64,000 nt of DNA from NCBI GenBank assembly GCA_033239525.1, contig BSYO01000009.1, positions 18,869,299 to 18,933,298 of the forward strand. The letters run 5' to 3'. The position numbers were made by a program, and so were the translations under genes. Under the pieces are notes generated by a model, which was given only the letters and a program-made list of their open reading frames with translations, searched no databases and was not told the DNA's origin. Shown one piece after another: positions 13,601-26,803 of the stretch (position 1 is the first letter of the stretch; the number at the start of each line of letters is the position of its first letter). This DNA comes from Nepenthes gracilis. Taxonomy: Eukaryota; Streptophyta; Magnoliopsida; Caryophyllales; Nepenthaceae.

Positions 13601-16600
13601 TTTAACTCAATCTTAAAATAGAGATTGAATTATAAATATGATAAAAATCATTAATACATTATACAATATTACGACCTATTTTTTAAGTTTTTAATTATAA
13701 TTACTTTAATATTTGACGTGGATCGTGACACATATAACTAAGCATGGCACATCATTTGAAGGTATCACTCTTCTTATTATAGTGCATTATTTTTTGTCAA
13801 AATATTTTTTTTATTAATTAAATAATATTTTTAGCCGGTAATTTTGTCAAAGAAAACCAAGTCCAAATAAAACAAATTAGAAGAAATCAACATAAATATT
13901 AAAAATATAATCACCTCGACTTCAGTGAAACGCTAAAGATTCTAGTCTGAGAGGCGAAGCTTCTGAAGCATGTGCCTAAGCTTGTTTTTAAAACCTTAAT
14001 TTCAGGATTAATTGTGTTCTAATACCATTAAATTAATTAACAGTGGAATTAGCTTTCAAAATCAGGAACATAATATTGCCATGCTTGATTAAATATTATC
14101 TTAACAAAATCTTATCTTCAAATAACTTATTTTTAGTTGTAAAAATTAAAATTTATACTATCTATTTCTATCTAATTTCATTCATATCTTACTCCAAATA
14201 TTATTATATTTTCAAACACATGGTTTATTGTTAGCATGGGCTGCAGCCAATTAATTTTTAAAAAATTAATTTAAATTTACTTATATTTTCAGTAATATTA
14301 TAAAAAATAAATAAAATGACAAACACTTATTAATATTGTCCACTCTATCTAACGAGACATGACTTTTTTATAATTATGAAAACAAATTTACATCGTCCAC
14401 ATACATAGTAAAATATAAAATATAATAATAATAATTATTATTATTATTTGACTGTTTCTAATTAATTATCTATCTGCTAAATAAAATCAATTCATTCAAA
14501 CCAACAAACTGCAGCTTTTACATAGAGACATGATTTTAGGAAATTAACACAAAACATGATTAATAAAATCCTCATTTTCCCGAGAAAATTCGACGATTTT
14601 ACTGAATTTTTTGAATGTCAAGTTTAAAATTTTGAAAACTCATTTTCCCGAGAAAATTGAAATAATTGAGCAACCCCATTGGATAATAGAACTTGACAGC
14701 TGCGTTAATTATGTTCGGCTTTTAATTGCATTGATTGCCTTCCATATAACAAGGCCCGATGTTTCCCAACCCTAGGCCCCTTTTTTTTTGTAATTTTTTT
14801 TTAAATAAAGAGTTATCCATTATTATAATTATTATTAAGAAAAATGTTTAGATCAGTTGAAAAAATGAGATTTGATTTAATAGCGTCCCCACCCACTATA
14901 TTTTCTATTAATTCAAATAAATATTGTATATGATAAAATCAAAATGATTAAACCTTATTTAAATCCAGTATATATTGTATACATTGAGCTATTTTTTTAA
15001 TCATAGCAATGCCCATGCTGTAAATCTCCGATAATTTTTAACAAATTGTAAAATTATAATCATTTAAAAATATAATATTTTCTTGTAGTATAAGCTATAT
15101 GGTAAATGTATCATTACCCAAATTAATTGATTTCTTATTTTTTCAAGTTTGGGGTGTGACTTTTAAGCTCCTCATCCATTGTTTTTGGTATTCTACAATG
15201 GAGGTCAATATCTTTGCAATTATAAAAAGCTTATTGAATAAGTTAAGATTTTTTAAGTAAGTAAATTTATATAGATTGAAAAAATTGTCATATATATGAC
15301 TCTCTCATATTATCATACGAATAAGTAGAGATCTAAGAAAATTTCAAAATAAAGACACCTAACAAGAACAATACAGATTATTTATTTTGGTTCGATCATT
15401 TATATATAATTTCTCTTATACTAACATTTATGATAAGTTTTGAAAAAAAAAATTATTTACTTTTCTCCTGTGCCTATATCTCAGTCTATTAGCAAAGTTG
15501 TACTATGGCTCATGTCTCTCTAGCACTTATTGCTCGATTAACTTTGCAAGAGAACATTGACTTGTGCTTATCCTATGTTTCGCTTGCATAATTACTATGT
15601 AGCTCATGATTCTCTTCATTCCACTTAAGATTGCACTAAAGGCATGCGCCTTTCATGTGGACTACTTGTTAGAGTAGTTTGAGATACTAGATGTAATACA
15701 GGAACTACATATATACATTTAAAATTTATTTACTCTTTAAATATATACATTTAAAACTTATCCACATATATACATTTAACACAGGATCCACATTTAAAAC
15801 TTATTCTCTATTTGAAAACATTTTATCGCTAAGAAATTCTAGATTACATAAATAGTTATCTTAGTATTATCTTAACTTTCATTTTAAATGGGCATCTATT
15901 ATGTTTCTTACAAATAAAATAAATTATAGTCATTAGAGCAAGTCTAGACATTCGATTATAAACTTAGTTTCCCTTTTATTTAAATATACTCAAATTAATC
16001 GTCCTATTCCAATATTCTCATGGTCATATGTATCTAGTCTAACATCATAGATTCGTTTAGTAATCTCACATTTAAAGAAATTTGGTTAACAAATTCAGCT
16101 TCGTTAATGTAAAAGATTCATCTTAAATAAATATATAAAAAAACTCAATTTATCCATAATACACAAATGATCCACGATGGATGACCAATGAATAAAAGCG
16201 TGGGAGGGGTGGTTTGCTAAGTCCAAATAAGAAGGTTTTGAGTAATCTTTCGCTATCTGGGTTGAAAGATTTCTGCCCTTATTTAATAAAATATCACATC
16301 CTTGATTTTAAAGTTAAAATTATAAATTTGTTAATTCATAATTAAATTAAATTATCATCCTACAAACTCAAAAATTCAATTGTTCATTTTGCTAACTTAA
16401 ATCTAAATTAATATTAAGATGCAAACCTATATAAAACTATAAAATAGCCTGAATAATATAATATATATAATAATCAAATTATAAGACCCATAAATACATT
16501 AAAAAATAATTTTAAATTATGATAACTAATTAACCTCATACTATCCATAAAGAAAGAATATCATCTAAAATCAGAGTATCAACTATAAATATATGAAAGT

Positions 16601-18440
16601 ACTCATTAAACTTAAGTAATGCCGTCATCATCGACTAGTGGTTGGATATATCATTAATTGAAAATCTATAAAAAAAACTAAAAATTAAAATTCTAAACTT
16701 TTAAATTATAAATAAATGTTAAATTGATCCAACATCTTAAAACTACTTTTCAAATGGCCTTCTATCGATCCATACTGCTTACAAGATGGTTAAAAGCCAC
16801 TAATTTAAAGGATTAATAAAAATAAAGATATAATTAAGCCTAATGCTCATTAATGTATATATATTTTTAGATGTGGATATGTATACTAACAAAGTTTGTT
16901 ATAATTATACCAAGATCAAATGTTCAAAAAGCAGACAACATTATTTTTTGATAATTTATGTGAAAATAAAATATTAATGATTAATTATATTAAAATTTGT
17001 ATAATAATTCATATCAAAGTCTGTATATTCATTGCAAATGATGTCAAATTGTGGAAATACACGCAACATGCTAATATATAAAAGGATCAAATATTGCTGA
17101 TAACTTCACAAATAAATGATAAATATTAAAATTTAAGTTATAATTATTTTTATATAACTAAAAATTATGTGTTACTATTTATGAGTTGTTGGTAAGCCAA
17201 CTACGAGCAAACCCTATAGTTGAGGCCAATTGCTTCTTTTTGAATTCGCGGATGATAAGTTTGATATTCGATTTACTTAATGATATATTAGCATATAATC
17301 AATTATGCTTTGTTATTTTTTTATAACAGTTTATACTTAGTTAAGTGAAAAAACTTAACTCAAATTTAACTATTTTTTAATTTTTTTTATATCGGATAAA
17401 ATATATTATTCATTAAAATTTTTGTAGAGTTTTTTCATATTTCTTTCAATGTGTGACAGGTGATAAAATTATAGGTATGCATAAATAATCAATTAGAAAT
17501 TAAGAACATAGAGGAGTTTAAATATATAATCTATAAATTACATACAAAAAATTGTTATGAGAATGCATTAAAAAGTTGTAAAAATTGTTATGCACAAATG
17601 ATACAAAAAATTAATATAATTTAAGTAATTTTATCTATTTTTTTAAATATAAAATATGTATAAATAGTTATATAAGAATTTAAAAGTTTAGATATACTTA
17701 CTTTCATTTAATTTTAGTAAAATGTTTATTAATTTAGCTTGAATATAGAAAATTGATGTATGAGCATGGATCATGCATAGATCAATTGTTGAGGCACAAT
17801 ATGCATTGTACATGAGTTCCCTCAATTATATATCAGGTGCTAGTATTCAATTCTAAATATACATATGAGATTGTTAAGCGTACATTAAATATGAATATTC
17901 TACATAATATATGTATAAGCTTTCTAAATGTGTCCACTAGGTACATCTTTATTGTCTAAAATACGTATTAGCGTATATCAGGTATGAGTTGGGCGCCAAT
18001 CAACCTAACCTATTTGAGTTTATAATTTAATTTTAGACCAAAAGTTTTAATTATTTTTTATAATTTATTAAATCAATAAAATAAATTATCATAAAAATAA
18101 TATTTTAAAATTCATATCTTATATAAAATTTTATAAAAGTCTTCGTAATCTAAAGTATAGTGTCCAGGGTATCAATTTTGGGTGTATAACCTGGTCACAT
18201 CGCAAGAAAAACCCCCAGCCACTCAAGCATGTGTGGGCTATCTTCATCTAATATCACTGATGACTTCGTCAACTCTGATGTCCCCCCACTTCACAAATTA
18301 GGATTATTATGTAATTTTATAATAATACTTAATTATCAATAGACACATAATCATTTTACATACCAATAAAAATCAAATGAAGCCTTAATTTATAAATAAT
18401 AATACATATTTTTATTAATTATATTGGAATACGGATTACT
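7660..18440. other. Long AT-rich intergenic region, no gene recognised
   Basis: The first few hundred bases presumably hold the OFP 3' UTR; a (CT)n tract lies at about 7733-7752. The rest is AT-rich DNA with stop codons in all frames, homopolymers (for example A-runs at about 8570 and 10020) and (AAT)n at about 14420-14450. A short CTGAGAGGCGAAGCTTCTGAAGC block at about 13947-13969 is more GC-rich but unplaced. I found no exon series, RNA gene or transposase-like frame. Old, fully degraded transposon DNA is likely but cannot be assigned. Confidence 0.45.
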
Positions 18441-18549
18441 TCAGTATGAGTCTATATCTAGTTAACATGCTGATCGGATGTTCAATCGAACACTCATATG
18501 ATACAATACTAAAGCGGAGTACTATTTTATTCGCATGAGTAGCGAGCAG

Positions 18550-18960
18550 CGGAAGAGCAATCAAGTGTTAGAGTCGAAAGGCGACTAGCCAGACTACTTA
18601 ATTGAAGGACGACATGCTAGACTGCGCGGGCGAAGGGTGATAAGACGGACTGCCTAACCGAATGGTGACTAGCCGGTCTATCAGTGCTGAATGGTGACCC
18701 GTGTCAACACCGAAAGGCTACAAGACAGACTGCCTAACCGAAGGGTGACTAACTAGATTATCAGTGCTGAATGGCGACCCAATGTCAATACCGAAGGGAG
18801 GCTGGATTGCTAAATCTGAAGAACGATTGGACTATTGAGTCCAAAGGAGAACTGAACTGCTTATATTGAAGGATGGCCAGCTGCCGGTTCTAATGACTCA
18901 TGATAAAAAATCGTACGAAACTTTATTTAGGTTTTATAAAAGGGAGTACAATTGTGAGAG
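18550..18960 (+). repeat. Degenerate tandem repeats with downstream TATA box, LTR-U3-like
   Basis: The tract is more GC-rich than its flanks and is built from short variants of GACTGCCTAACCGAAGGGTGA, including two clear 80-bp units starting at 18642 and 18722. They share AAGAC.GACTGCCTAACCGAA, TATCAGTGCTGAATGG and CCGAA. A strong TATA box, TATAAAAG (18935-18942), follows, then a leader-like AT/GA-rich stretch. Repeats upstream of a TATA box are typical of retrotransposon LTR promoters. I could not find paired LTRs, a PBS or a polyprotein nearby, so this would be a solo or truncated LTR. The outer limits are uncertain, perhaps about 18.4-19.3 kb. Confidence 0.5.
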
Positions 18961-21190
18961 AAAATAAATTGAAAAATTAAAAACTAATAAGCGCCGCTAA
19001 TAAGAGAAAATAAAAAAAAAGGAGAGAAAACACAGAAAAAGATTTTTTTTACTTTAGATATTTTTTTATATTCACTATTACTCAGATCCATTTGATACAA
19101 CGAGTTAAGTTATTATATTTAAAATTTGTGTAATCGATTTTACATAGTAAAAATTTATAGATGAATAATTATATATATGTTTTTTATTTACAAAAAAATT
19201 TCTATATAAAATTATTAATATTTTAAATTTTTATTTTATAATTATTATTTATCTACAGTGTTTTACTATGGTCGATGTTTTATCTTTTTCTCTTGATTCG
19301 TTCAGGGTGATAACAGTATTTTCCAACGAATTGATGCTCTCATGTGGCAGTTTAATAGTTCTAACATATTAAGTGTTGAAAGTTGAGTGTACGCAATATC
19401 TTTCATAACAGCAACTCCGTCATCTCTACGCGAATTTCTCCAATACATATATACATATATATTAATTTTCTTTCGTAATTATTTTCTGCCATAATCGATT
19501 ACAGACCCCACCCACAAGAATAAATAAATAAATAAATAAATAAAAATAAAAAACTTTTATAATTAAGAAATAAACCTTCCTCGTGGTGTGGGACTGAACG
19601 TGATGATGATATTATATGGGAAATTGGAAATTTGAGTGAAAGTGATGTATGAAAGAAATTAAGTCTCCTACAATCAATTCATGTGAAATCAAGCCGCTGC
19701 GACCAAAACATTTCATATGATATTTAAATACATATTTTAGGCCACATTTTATATCTATACTAATTTTATATAAATTTATTAATATAAATAAAAAATATAT
19801 ATGTTTTATGATATCTGAAATATTATATATATATTTATATTTATATTTATTTATTTATTCGTTGGTGAGTAATTTTCAGACTGAGCTGCCTTTGTTTGTG
19901 CAATCAGCATCGCTGCTTTTGAGTTGTCCTGTCAAGCATATTTGTAGTTTAAGTCAATTTCCATCTTTCAATTTTTTTATTTGGATGAGAAAGTGGGAAG
20001 AACGAAAGATCAGGATCGGAAAATTACCAAAAATAACTTCTATAATTTTTTATTTATTAATTTATTTTTGACCTTATGTCAGTGATAATTAAAGACTCTA
20101 AAATTGATCTTTTATTTATTATATATATATTATTCATTTATTTTAAAGTTTTTTTGCACCAATTTTATATAAAAATACAATTAAAATATGATAAATTTGA
20201 CTTATTTTTATGCAGGATAAAATAGATTCTCGAAGAAATTTTGGAAAATAATAAAAAATAGAAGATAACAGAAGATAACATAAGAAATTTTTATGCATGA
20301 TAAATTAATTCTAAAAAAAAAAGCTGAGACTGAAATTGCACTAATACAGCTCATTAAAAATGAAAATTATATATTATTTTTAATTCATAATTTTCCCTAA
20401 CTTTATTTTTTATAATTTAAATTTTTTTATCAAATTTGTATTAACATGTAATTTAAAAGGTGATAAATTTGGATTATTTTCATGCAGTATAAAATAAATT
20501 CTCAAATGAGAATAAATTGCATAAAATATTTTAAAAATGGCGCTAAATAATAAAATCTAAAACTTTATTTTCAGATTATTTATTTATTTGAATTTTTTTA
20601 AGGGATTGACTGACACGTGGCTTCAGCAGGGAGGGAAGTAGTACTCTACGACTGCACCAGGCTACCAAATGGTGCTATTCGAGCGAGCTGGCAGCTAATT
20701 ATTGCTGTCTCATGATATCATTTTTTATTTTATTTTTCAGCTTTTAAATTTTTAAAATTTTAATTTTCTTAAAAAACTATTAATGCTTTTCCTCTTTACG
20801 ACCCAATCATCCCTTACCCTTCTATATAATTATATGGGGGAATTATAATTGATAAAGACATGAATAGAAGTCTTAAGTTCACAAATAGGGATATTCTAGT
20901 TTAATTTATAAGTTATGAATTTAAATTATAAAAATAATTTTTATTATTTAGAATAAAATAATGTATAATAAATTTAAAATTATCTATACCTTCTTAAAAT
21001 TAAAATGATTATATTTAAGAAACGGTATAATTTCATACTTATTCCAAAAATGAAAAGGCCTATTTGATTGAAAGGGGTTGTATTTTTATTCTCTTATTTT
21101 TATTATTTATTTAGGTTTTCTTTGTTTATAAGGATTAAGATTAAACTATGTATATGTTAATTCTTATTTTATTAAGAAGCTTAGGCCACC
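18961..21190. other. AT-rich intergenic DNA, nothing recognised
   Basis: The sequence has an (AAAT)n tract at about 19520-19545 and (TTTA)-type tracts at about 19830-19860. Short open frames such as the one at 19808-20071 are AT-biased and resemble nothing known. A brief GC-richer patch at about 20610-20710 has no recognisable content. Confidence 0.45.
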
Positions 21191-21194
21191 CGCA

Positions 21195-21300
21195 TAATTG
21201 GGCCAACCTTGAATTATGGCCCATCAGAAGACAAAAAGAGCACAGCTAACCGGCACATAAGATAGATAGCCCATCCTCGCCTTGAAAGTTCGGCCCATTA
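21195..21300. promoter_or_regulatory. Cluster of four TGGGCY (site II-like) boxes
   Basis: TGGGCC at 21199-21204 (+), and GGCCCA at 21218-21223, AGCCCA at 21268-21273 and GGCCCA at 21292-21297 (each TGGGCY on the minus strand), fall within about 100 bases of otherwise AT-rich DNA. Clustered TGGGCY elements are known from promoters of plant ribosomal-protein and cell-cycle genes, where TCP factors bind them. No gene is recognisable on either side, so this is either a promoter of an unrecognised transcript, a transposon or relic promoter, or chance. Confidence 0.3.
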
Positions 21301-21309
21301 TAAAACTTT

Positions 21310-24300
21310 GATTGGAAGAAATGAGTTGCAGCATATTACCCGCTAGATTTGAGAGGCAGACATCTCCACCGTTGAATAATACAAATTTGATAACAGAGAT
21401 ATTGAGATATAAAAAAGTATATATATTATTTTAATAGATATTTTATTATATTAACATTTATCAAATATTTAATTTAATATTAATAAATTTAAAAATAATC
21501 AATTATATAATTTTTTAAGTTTTAAATATCATTTATTTAAGTTTTATTCTTTTCCTCCGAGGGATGAGAGGGAGATGTACTAACCCCAATATAAAGTCAC
21601 ACATATTTTATAATTTATTAAATAATTAAATATTACTATTTTATATAGATTTGTTATATTTGATCAAAAAGTTATTCTCCTATGCTTAATTTTTATTATA
21701 AAGAATGACACTTCTATAATTTAGTAGTTGATCATATTTTTATTTTATAAATAATATAACTATTTATTATTAATTGAGAATAAAAATAAATAATTTTTTA
21801 AATAAATGAACGATTTTCAGATTTATATTATCATGAGGTTTTAAATACTTTCGTTTACCTTAAAATTTTGTTGAGCCTTTCAAAAAATCATAAAAAAAAA
21901 CTTTCTTATAAATTTTATATCTTCTTATAAAAAAAGAACGAGATAAGAACAAAGCAAGAGAAGTCAATTCCATGTTATTCAAAAAAAATTAACTCGAGGT
22001 ATGAATTTAAGTTTATTTATAATATTTATTTTCATAAATAATGTGATAATCTCAACCATCTAAACAAATATTTTAATATTATAAATCTCTTACACCAAAT
22101 CCATCAGTCACTCAGACCATTTACTAGTCACAACCCAACACTACTACAGTCGAAAGCATCAGCAGAAGAAGTTCTTCACCATACACAGTCTAAAAAATAT
22201 ATCAAATCACTTTATATCTACGTTGCCATATTTTATATCATGTAAAAATCGATTTGAGTTCATAATTATATGGTCACATAATAATATTTTTATCGTCGTA
22301 TCAATGCACAACAATATGCATTGGATTACGTTGCCTACAATATCGCGTAGGGAGATAACTGGTGAATTGAAATAGTGCCTTTTTCTGAGCCCAATGCGTA
22401 TGCTTATCTCCAATATCTCTCATGATAAAGATTTCGTTTTATAAATTTAACAATTATGACTATAAAAAACTTTTTTAAATACACGATGACCAATAAAAAA
22501 TAAGAGTACCGTGGTAAAACTGATCCTAAGCATGCAATGTCATGCAATTATGAGCCCTCAAGGGCTCCAACGAGAGCTTACTAAAAAAAGAAAGAAAGAA
22601 AAAAAATTTTTAGTATGATTGAGAATTTTATAATTATAATTTTTTAATAGAATAGATATAACATATATTTGTTATTATTTTTAAATTAATAAGTGTTATA
22701 ATTTGACTAGTTTTATAAGAAAAAAGTCATATTGGTTAATAAATAAATTTTATTATATTAAATAAATATATTTATTCAGGCAAATAACAAATTTAGCAGT
22801 TTTAATATATGTATTTATATGTTTAATATTTAGGTTTGTAAACTTAATTTTCTCTGCAAGTTACGCCCATACTAAGAGAAATTACACAACATATCGAGAA
22901 AGTTATCTAACCCTATGGTTTCATAACTTATAAAAAATTTGGTGGGTACTTAAAGTAACGCATTGTTATTAAAATATATCCAGATTATACTTATTGTTTA
23001 ATAAGACGTGGGATAATTATATATTTCAAATAGCACATTAGTATAATAAAGTCATATAATACTTTATAAAATATTATTTAAATTTTCTGAACAAATACTA
23101 TACTTAAATGGAACGACGTTCAAGTCGCCATTATAACATTTCAACGGGCAATAAAACGCCATAACTGTGATACAGAGAGGCAGTGGGAAGACTTTATAAC
23201 TACGGTATAATTTCATTCAGAACGGAGTAGAAAATGAAATGACGCTTCGTTTAAATGAGACGTGATGATAATTAATTTCTGCTATGATAATTAAATTCAG
23301 AGAGGCGTAGCATTATTAATTTTAGTATTTAATTGATAGATTTCAGAAGTTGGCTTGGGCAGCTAGCTAACCATAAATGCGACTACAGCGGCCCATAATT
23401 AAAATCCAAATCAAAATAAAAAATAAAATCTACTGAGGGAGTTGCAGTGGCCTCCCTGCAGAATTGAACTCCATCGATAAAGGTCCTCCTTGCAAAATTT
23501 AATTCCATTGATTGCACGTAGGATATCTACTGAGGGAGTTGTATTGATTAAGTATCTATTTATTAGGTAGAGAACAATTTAATGACAGCTATGCTTATAT
23601 ATTTATTTATTTATTTATTTATTGGTATAATAATTTAGATTATATAAAATATTGGTTTCCATTTTGAGTGACTTGCATGGATACAAAATAAAACAATAAC
23701 AGTAAAAGTAAGAAGTAGTAGAATCGATTAAGTGGAGTTGAATATATAAATTTAGTTTCATTGTTTATGTAATAAACAAGTTAATGGAAATTAATTTGTT
23801 AGTCTATGAAAAATCTATTCCTATACTCTAAAAAAAGGCTTTATTTTTATGTTATTTTTATGAATAGGTGCACTTTATTAGTAATAACTTTTATCTAGAA
23901 ATTGTATTATTGTCTAATAATGTTACGGACCACCACCATTGATTGCTGGCTAAAAAATCCTAACTTTTGGTCATAACTCTAAAGCTGGTATTTATTAAAA
24001 ACATCCGAGTATTGTTGTAAATATAAAGGTAACATGAGAATATGGGTAAAAAAGTACTTACATAAAACTTTAGCTGATTATTTTAGGGATTATGATGAAA
24101 TTTATTTCATAATGTTTTTTTCGACTTTTTAAGTATAACCGTGCTCTTCTACTATAGAAGATTTGTTTTAACTTTTCGGCTTTATACTAAGTGTAAAACC
24201 ATGTTAAATAAAAGTTAGCATATAATTAGTCCCAATTAGGTGTTGAATAAAAAACACTGGATTACCTTTAAAATAAAATTAAAACATTAAAAAATAATGA
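21310..24300. other. AT-rich intergenic DNA
   Basis: No gene is recognised. A (TTTA)n microsatellite sits at about 23600-23623. CTACTGAGGGAGTTG occurs twice (about 23431 and 23528), each followed by related text, suggesting a roughly 97-base local duplication. The small minus-strand frame at 22207-22413 has no resemblance I can identify. Confidence 0.45.
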
Positions 24301-24319
24301 TTAAAAAAATAAACCTTTC

Positions 24320-24640
24320 TAGAAAATCTTCCCGGCGGCCGTCGCCTCCCACCACCTCTTCCCCTTCCCTCTTCCTCGCGGGTCTCAGCTCCCCTTCCCT
24401 TCCTCCTAACCCCTTCCTCCTATGATGCGCAGAGACGATCCCTCTGCCATTCACAGAGGGCTTCGCTACTATGAGAAATCTCGTCGTGAATTGCACAGAA
24501 GAATTGGAAGCAGGGGGGAGGAGGAGGGGAGGGAAAGTAGGAGAGTGCTGCGAACTGAAGAGAGAGGGAGTGGCAGGGTGGTGTTCTGACGGCGTCGACG
24601 GTGGTGGAAGATGTGGTGGTGATCTGTTTGACGATTTTTT
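24320..24640. other. GC-rich island with short Arg-rich frame
   Basis: An abrupt C-rich then G-rich block in AT-rich DNA: CCTCCCACCACCTCTTCCCC on the left, and purine-rich GGGGAGGAGGAGGGGAGGG from about 24513, followed by GACGGCGTCGACGGTGGTGG. The left and right arms are partly complementary, so an imperfect fold-back is possible. An open frame from ATG 24422 to TGA 24589 (+) encodes 55 residues with a basic core (HRGLRYYEKSRRELHRRIG) that I do not recognise. Candidates are a CpG-rich 5' end of a gene without recognisable downstream exons, or a captured gene fragment in a non-autonomous transposon. Confidence 0.3.
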
Positions 24641-24649
24641 TTTAAATTT

Positions 24650-25205
24650 TATTTTTTTAACCTTGTGCTTGATTAGGTTAGTGGGTCTCTTTCGTTTGAT
24701 AATATAATTACGAACTAAATAAAAATATTTATTGGATGAATCCGTTCAATTGATGTGCAAAAATCGAGATAATTTTGCCAAAAAATACATACTAGTAAAG
24801 TTCAAAAGTTTGGAAAAATTGGTACACAAATATATTAAACAACTGTTACAACGCTGCTTTAGTGATTTTACAGCAGCACCCTATAATGATTTTTAGATAA
24901 CTTAATAACATAATATTTCAGACATCAATATATATTAAATTATCTATATAAAAATTGATAAACAAATACATATACTATTTAAATATATATTAAAATATTA
25001 TAAAATATTTATTGTTTTAGGACATGTTACAGTGGTCTCCGTAATTAGCTGTCGAACTACTACAACTACGTGCTGTCGTTTTATTTGGCGGATCAGGTAT
25101 GAATGAAGCTTCCTTGCGCGGGCGGCTAAAAAAATTGGGTCCTTTATCCATACACTTTGACCAAGGCTTTATCTTTTCGACTTTAATAAGCTCGTTAGTA
25201 AACTT
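24650..25205. other. Intergenic DNA left of the copia element
   Basis: AT-rich sequence becoming more balanced after about 25020. No gene recognised. The last five bases, AACTT (25201-25205), serve as the left target-site duplication of the retrotransposon. Confidence 0.5.
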
Positions 25206-26012
25206 TGTTGGGGTCATTTTCTTCGTGACATTTTTATCCGTAGATTTAAAAGGGAAAAATGGACGCAAATTTTTAAAGTGGTCCGAAAAGCCTGTTAAAA
25301 CGGACGAGAACTCGTTAAAAGAGACATGTCCGAGAGGTAGCTGAGGATATGGACGAAGATTCTGAAAGCCTAGGCGTTGACTATCTCTCTCTCCGTAGGC
25401 CTGCTGTAGCCACGTTTTGCAGGTGAGCAGTTGACCCACTCTGATTGGAGATTGAGACGGCTACAACTTCTAAGGGTGTCAGGCCTACCACTTTAGCATG
25501 CTGGACGTGTGCCTGTCATGGCAGTCCTAGGAGGTTGAGGTGGCTACAACATTTAAGGGTGTCAGGCCTGCCACTTTGACACGCCGGACGTGCGCCTGCT
25601 ATGGCAGGTCTAGGAGGCGTGGTCCTACCACCCTACTATTAGGGTGGCTGGTCAACCACTAGGCCTCATGTGTATATATATATATGACTTGTGCTCTTAC
25701 TGAAAGTGGTGGTGCATGCCATGAAGTGAGAGAGGCAATCACTTCGAGCATGCTTTGAGAGAGCTGTGGGCAAGTCTTGTTGTAAAGATAGAGAGAGAGA
25801 CATTTTTAGAGAGAGATTGAGAGATATACACTTGTGATTGTTTTTCTTTTTGTTTGGGCTTTGTGTAGCTAATATTTTTGTAAACAATCAATTATTTATA
25901 GTGTATTTTTTGGTGTTTTTTTCTTGGTTGAGAAGGATCTTTTCACATTAAAATTTCGTGTGTCCGAGTGATCCGTCCACCCAGTCACCGTGCCTTCCGT
26001 TTTGCGCTAACA
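25206..26012 (+). repeat. 5' LTR of the copia element
   Basis: The LTR starts TGTTGGGG and ends GCGCTAACA, immediately followed by AG and the PBS. It carries a TATATATATAT promoter tract at about 25672-25684. Relative to the 3' LTR it lacks about 60 bases near its end (the segment around 30897-30959 of the 3' copy) and one extra unit of the GGGTGGCTGGCCAACCA repeat. By eye identity to the 3' LTR is of the order of 80-85% in the first 200 bases; an alignment is needed for a real figure. Confidence 0.92.
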
Positions 26013-26030
26013 AGTGGTATCAGAGACGTG
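26013..26030 (+). other. Primer-binding site (initiator Met tRNA)
   Basis: TGGTATCAGAGAC starts at 26015, two bases after the LTR end CA. The match to the usual plant copia PBS TGGTATCAGAGC is exact over the first eleven bases. Confidence 0.9.
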
Positions 26031-26063
26031 GTTCTTTGAACGGTGACCTTGTTGCTGGCTACT

Positions 26064-26803
26064 ATGGAGGTAGGAAGCAAAATGACTTGCTTAAATAGAA
26101 CCAATGTTGACACTTGACAAAGCAAGATGTAAGACTTGCTCTTTGTGAAGTCCATAGACAATCCGATTTTTGCCACACAAAAGCCGGCGGCAAAAACGGA
26201 CGAGGAGTAGGTGTTGGAGCACAAGCAAGTGTGCAGTTACATCAGGCAGTTCGTGGACGATAACATGTACAACCACGTCCGGGGAGAGACGAATGCTAAT
26301 GAGCTTTGGGAGAAATTGCAAAAGCTCTACGCCTCCAAGACCGACAATAACAAAATCTTTCACTTGATGAAGCTCAAGCAGATTCGGTACAAGGACGGCT
26401 TATCTATTGCCGACCACCTAAACGAATTTCAGGGCTGTGTGGACCGACTGAGTGGCATGGGGATCAAATTTGAGGATGAGGTGCTCGGACTCTGACTCCT
26501 GACAACCCTCCCGGACTAATGGGAGTCATGAGGATCACCATCGCCAACACAGCTCCTAACGGCGTGGTGATTTTGGAGATGGCCAAAGGAGCTTTGCTGA
26601 ATGAGGAAGTGAGAAGGCAGTCTCAGGGTATGTCCACCTCTCAGCCCTCCGAGGTCCTTGTCACAGAATTAAGAGGAAGGAGTCGAAGGCGTGGCCCAAA
26701 GTCTGAAGATAAATGGCGGAGTAAGTCACGTTTTCGGTACCAGAACATGGAGAGCCATCAATGTGGTAAGAAGAGCCACATCAAGAGATTTTGTTACAAA
26801 TGA
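26064..26803 (+). pseudogene. copia gag remnant
   Basis: Homology starts at ATG 26064, the first Met after the PBS, and runs in one frame to 26495 apart from point stop codons (several at positions where the family has Trp). The core around 26211-26495 has the UBN2-type gag pattern, with VRGETNANELWEKLQKLY and HLMKLKQIRYKDG. After a stop at 26493-26495 the frame shifts, and the C-terminal part (26519-26803) ends in a zinc knuckle, CGKKSHIKRFC. Here the first Cys of CX2CX4HX4C is missing and the usual Gly is Ser. Gag would form the cytoplasmic virus-like particle; this copy cannot. Confidence 0.85.

Noticed and set aside
15400..15420. GGTTCGATC as a tRNA T-arm
   Set aside because: Flanks are AT-rich with no cloverleaf partner.
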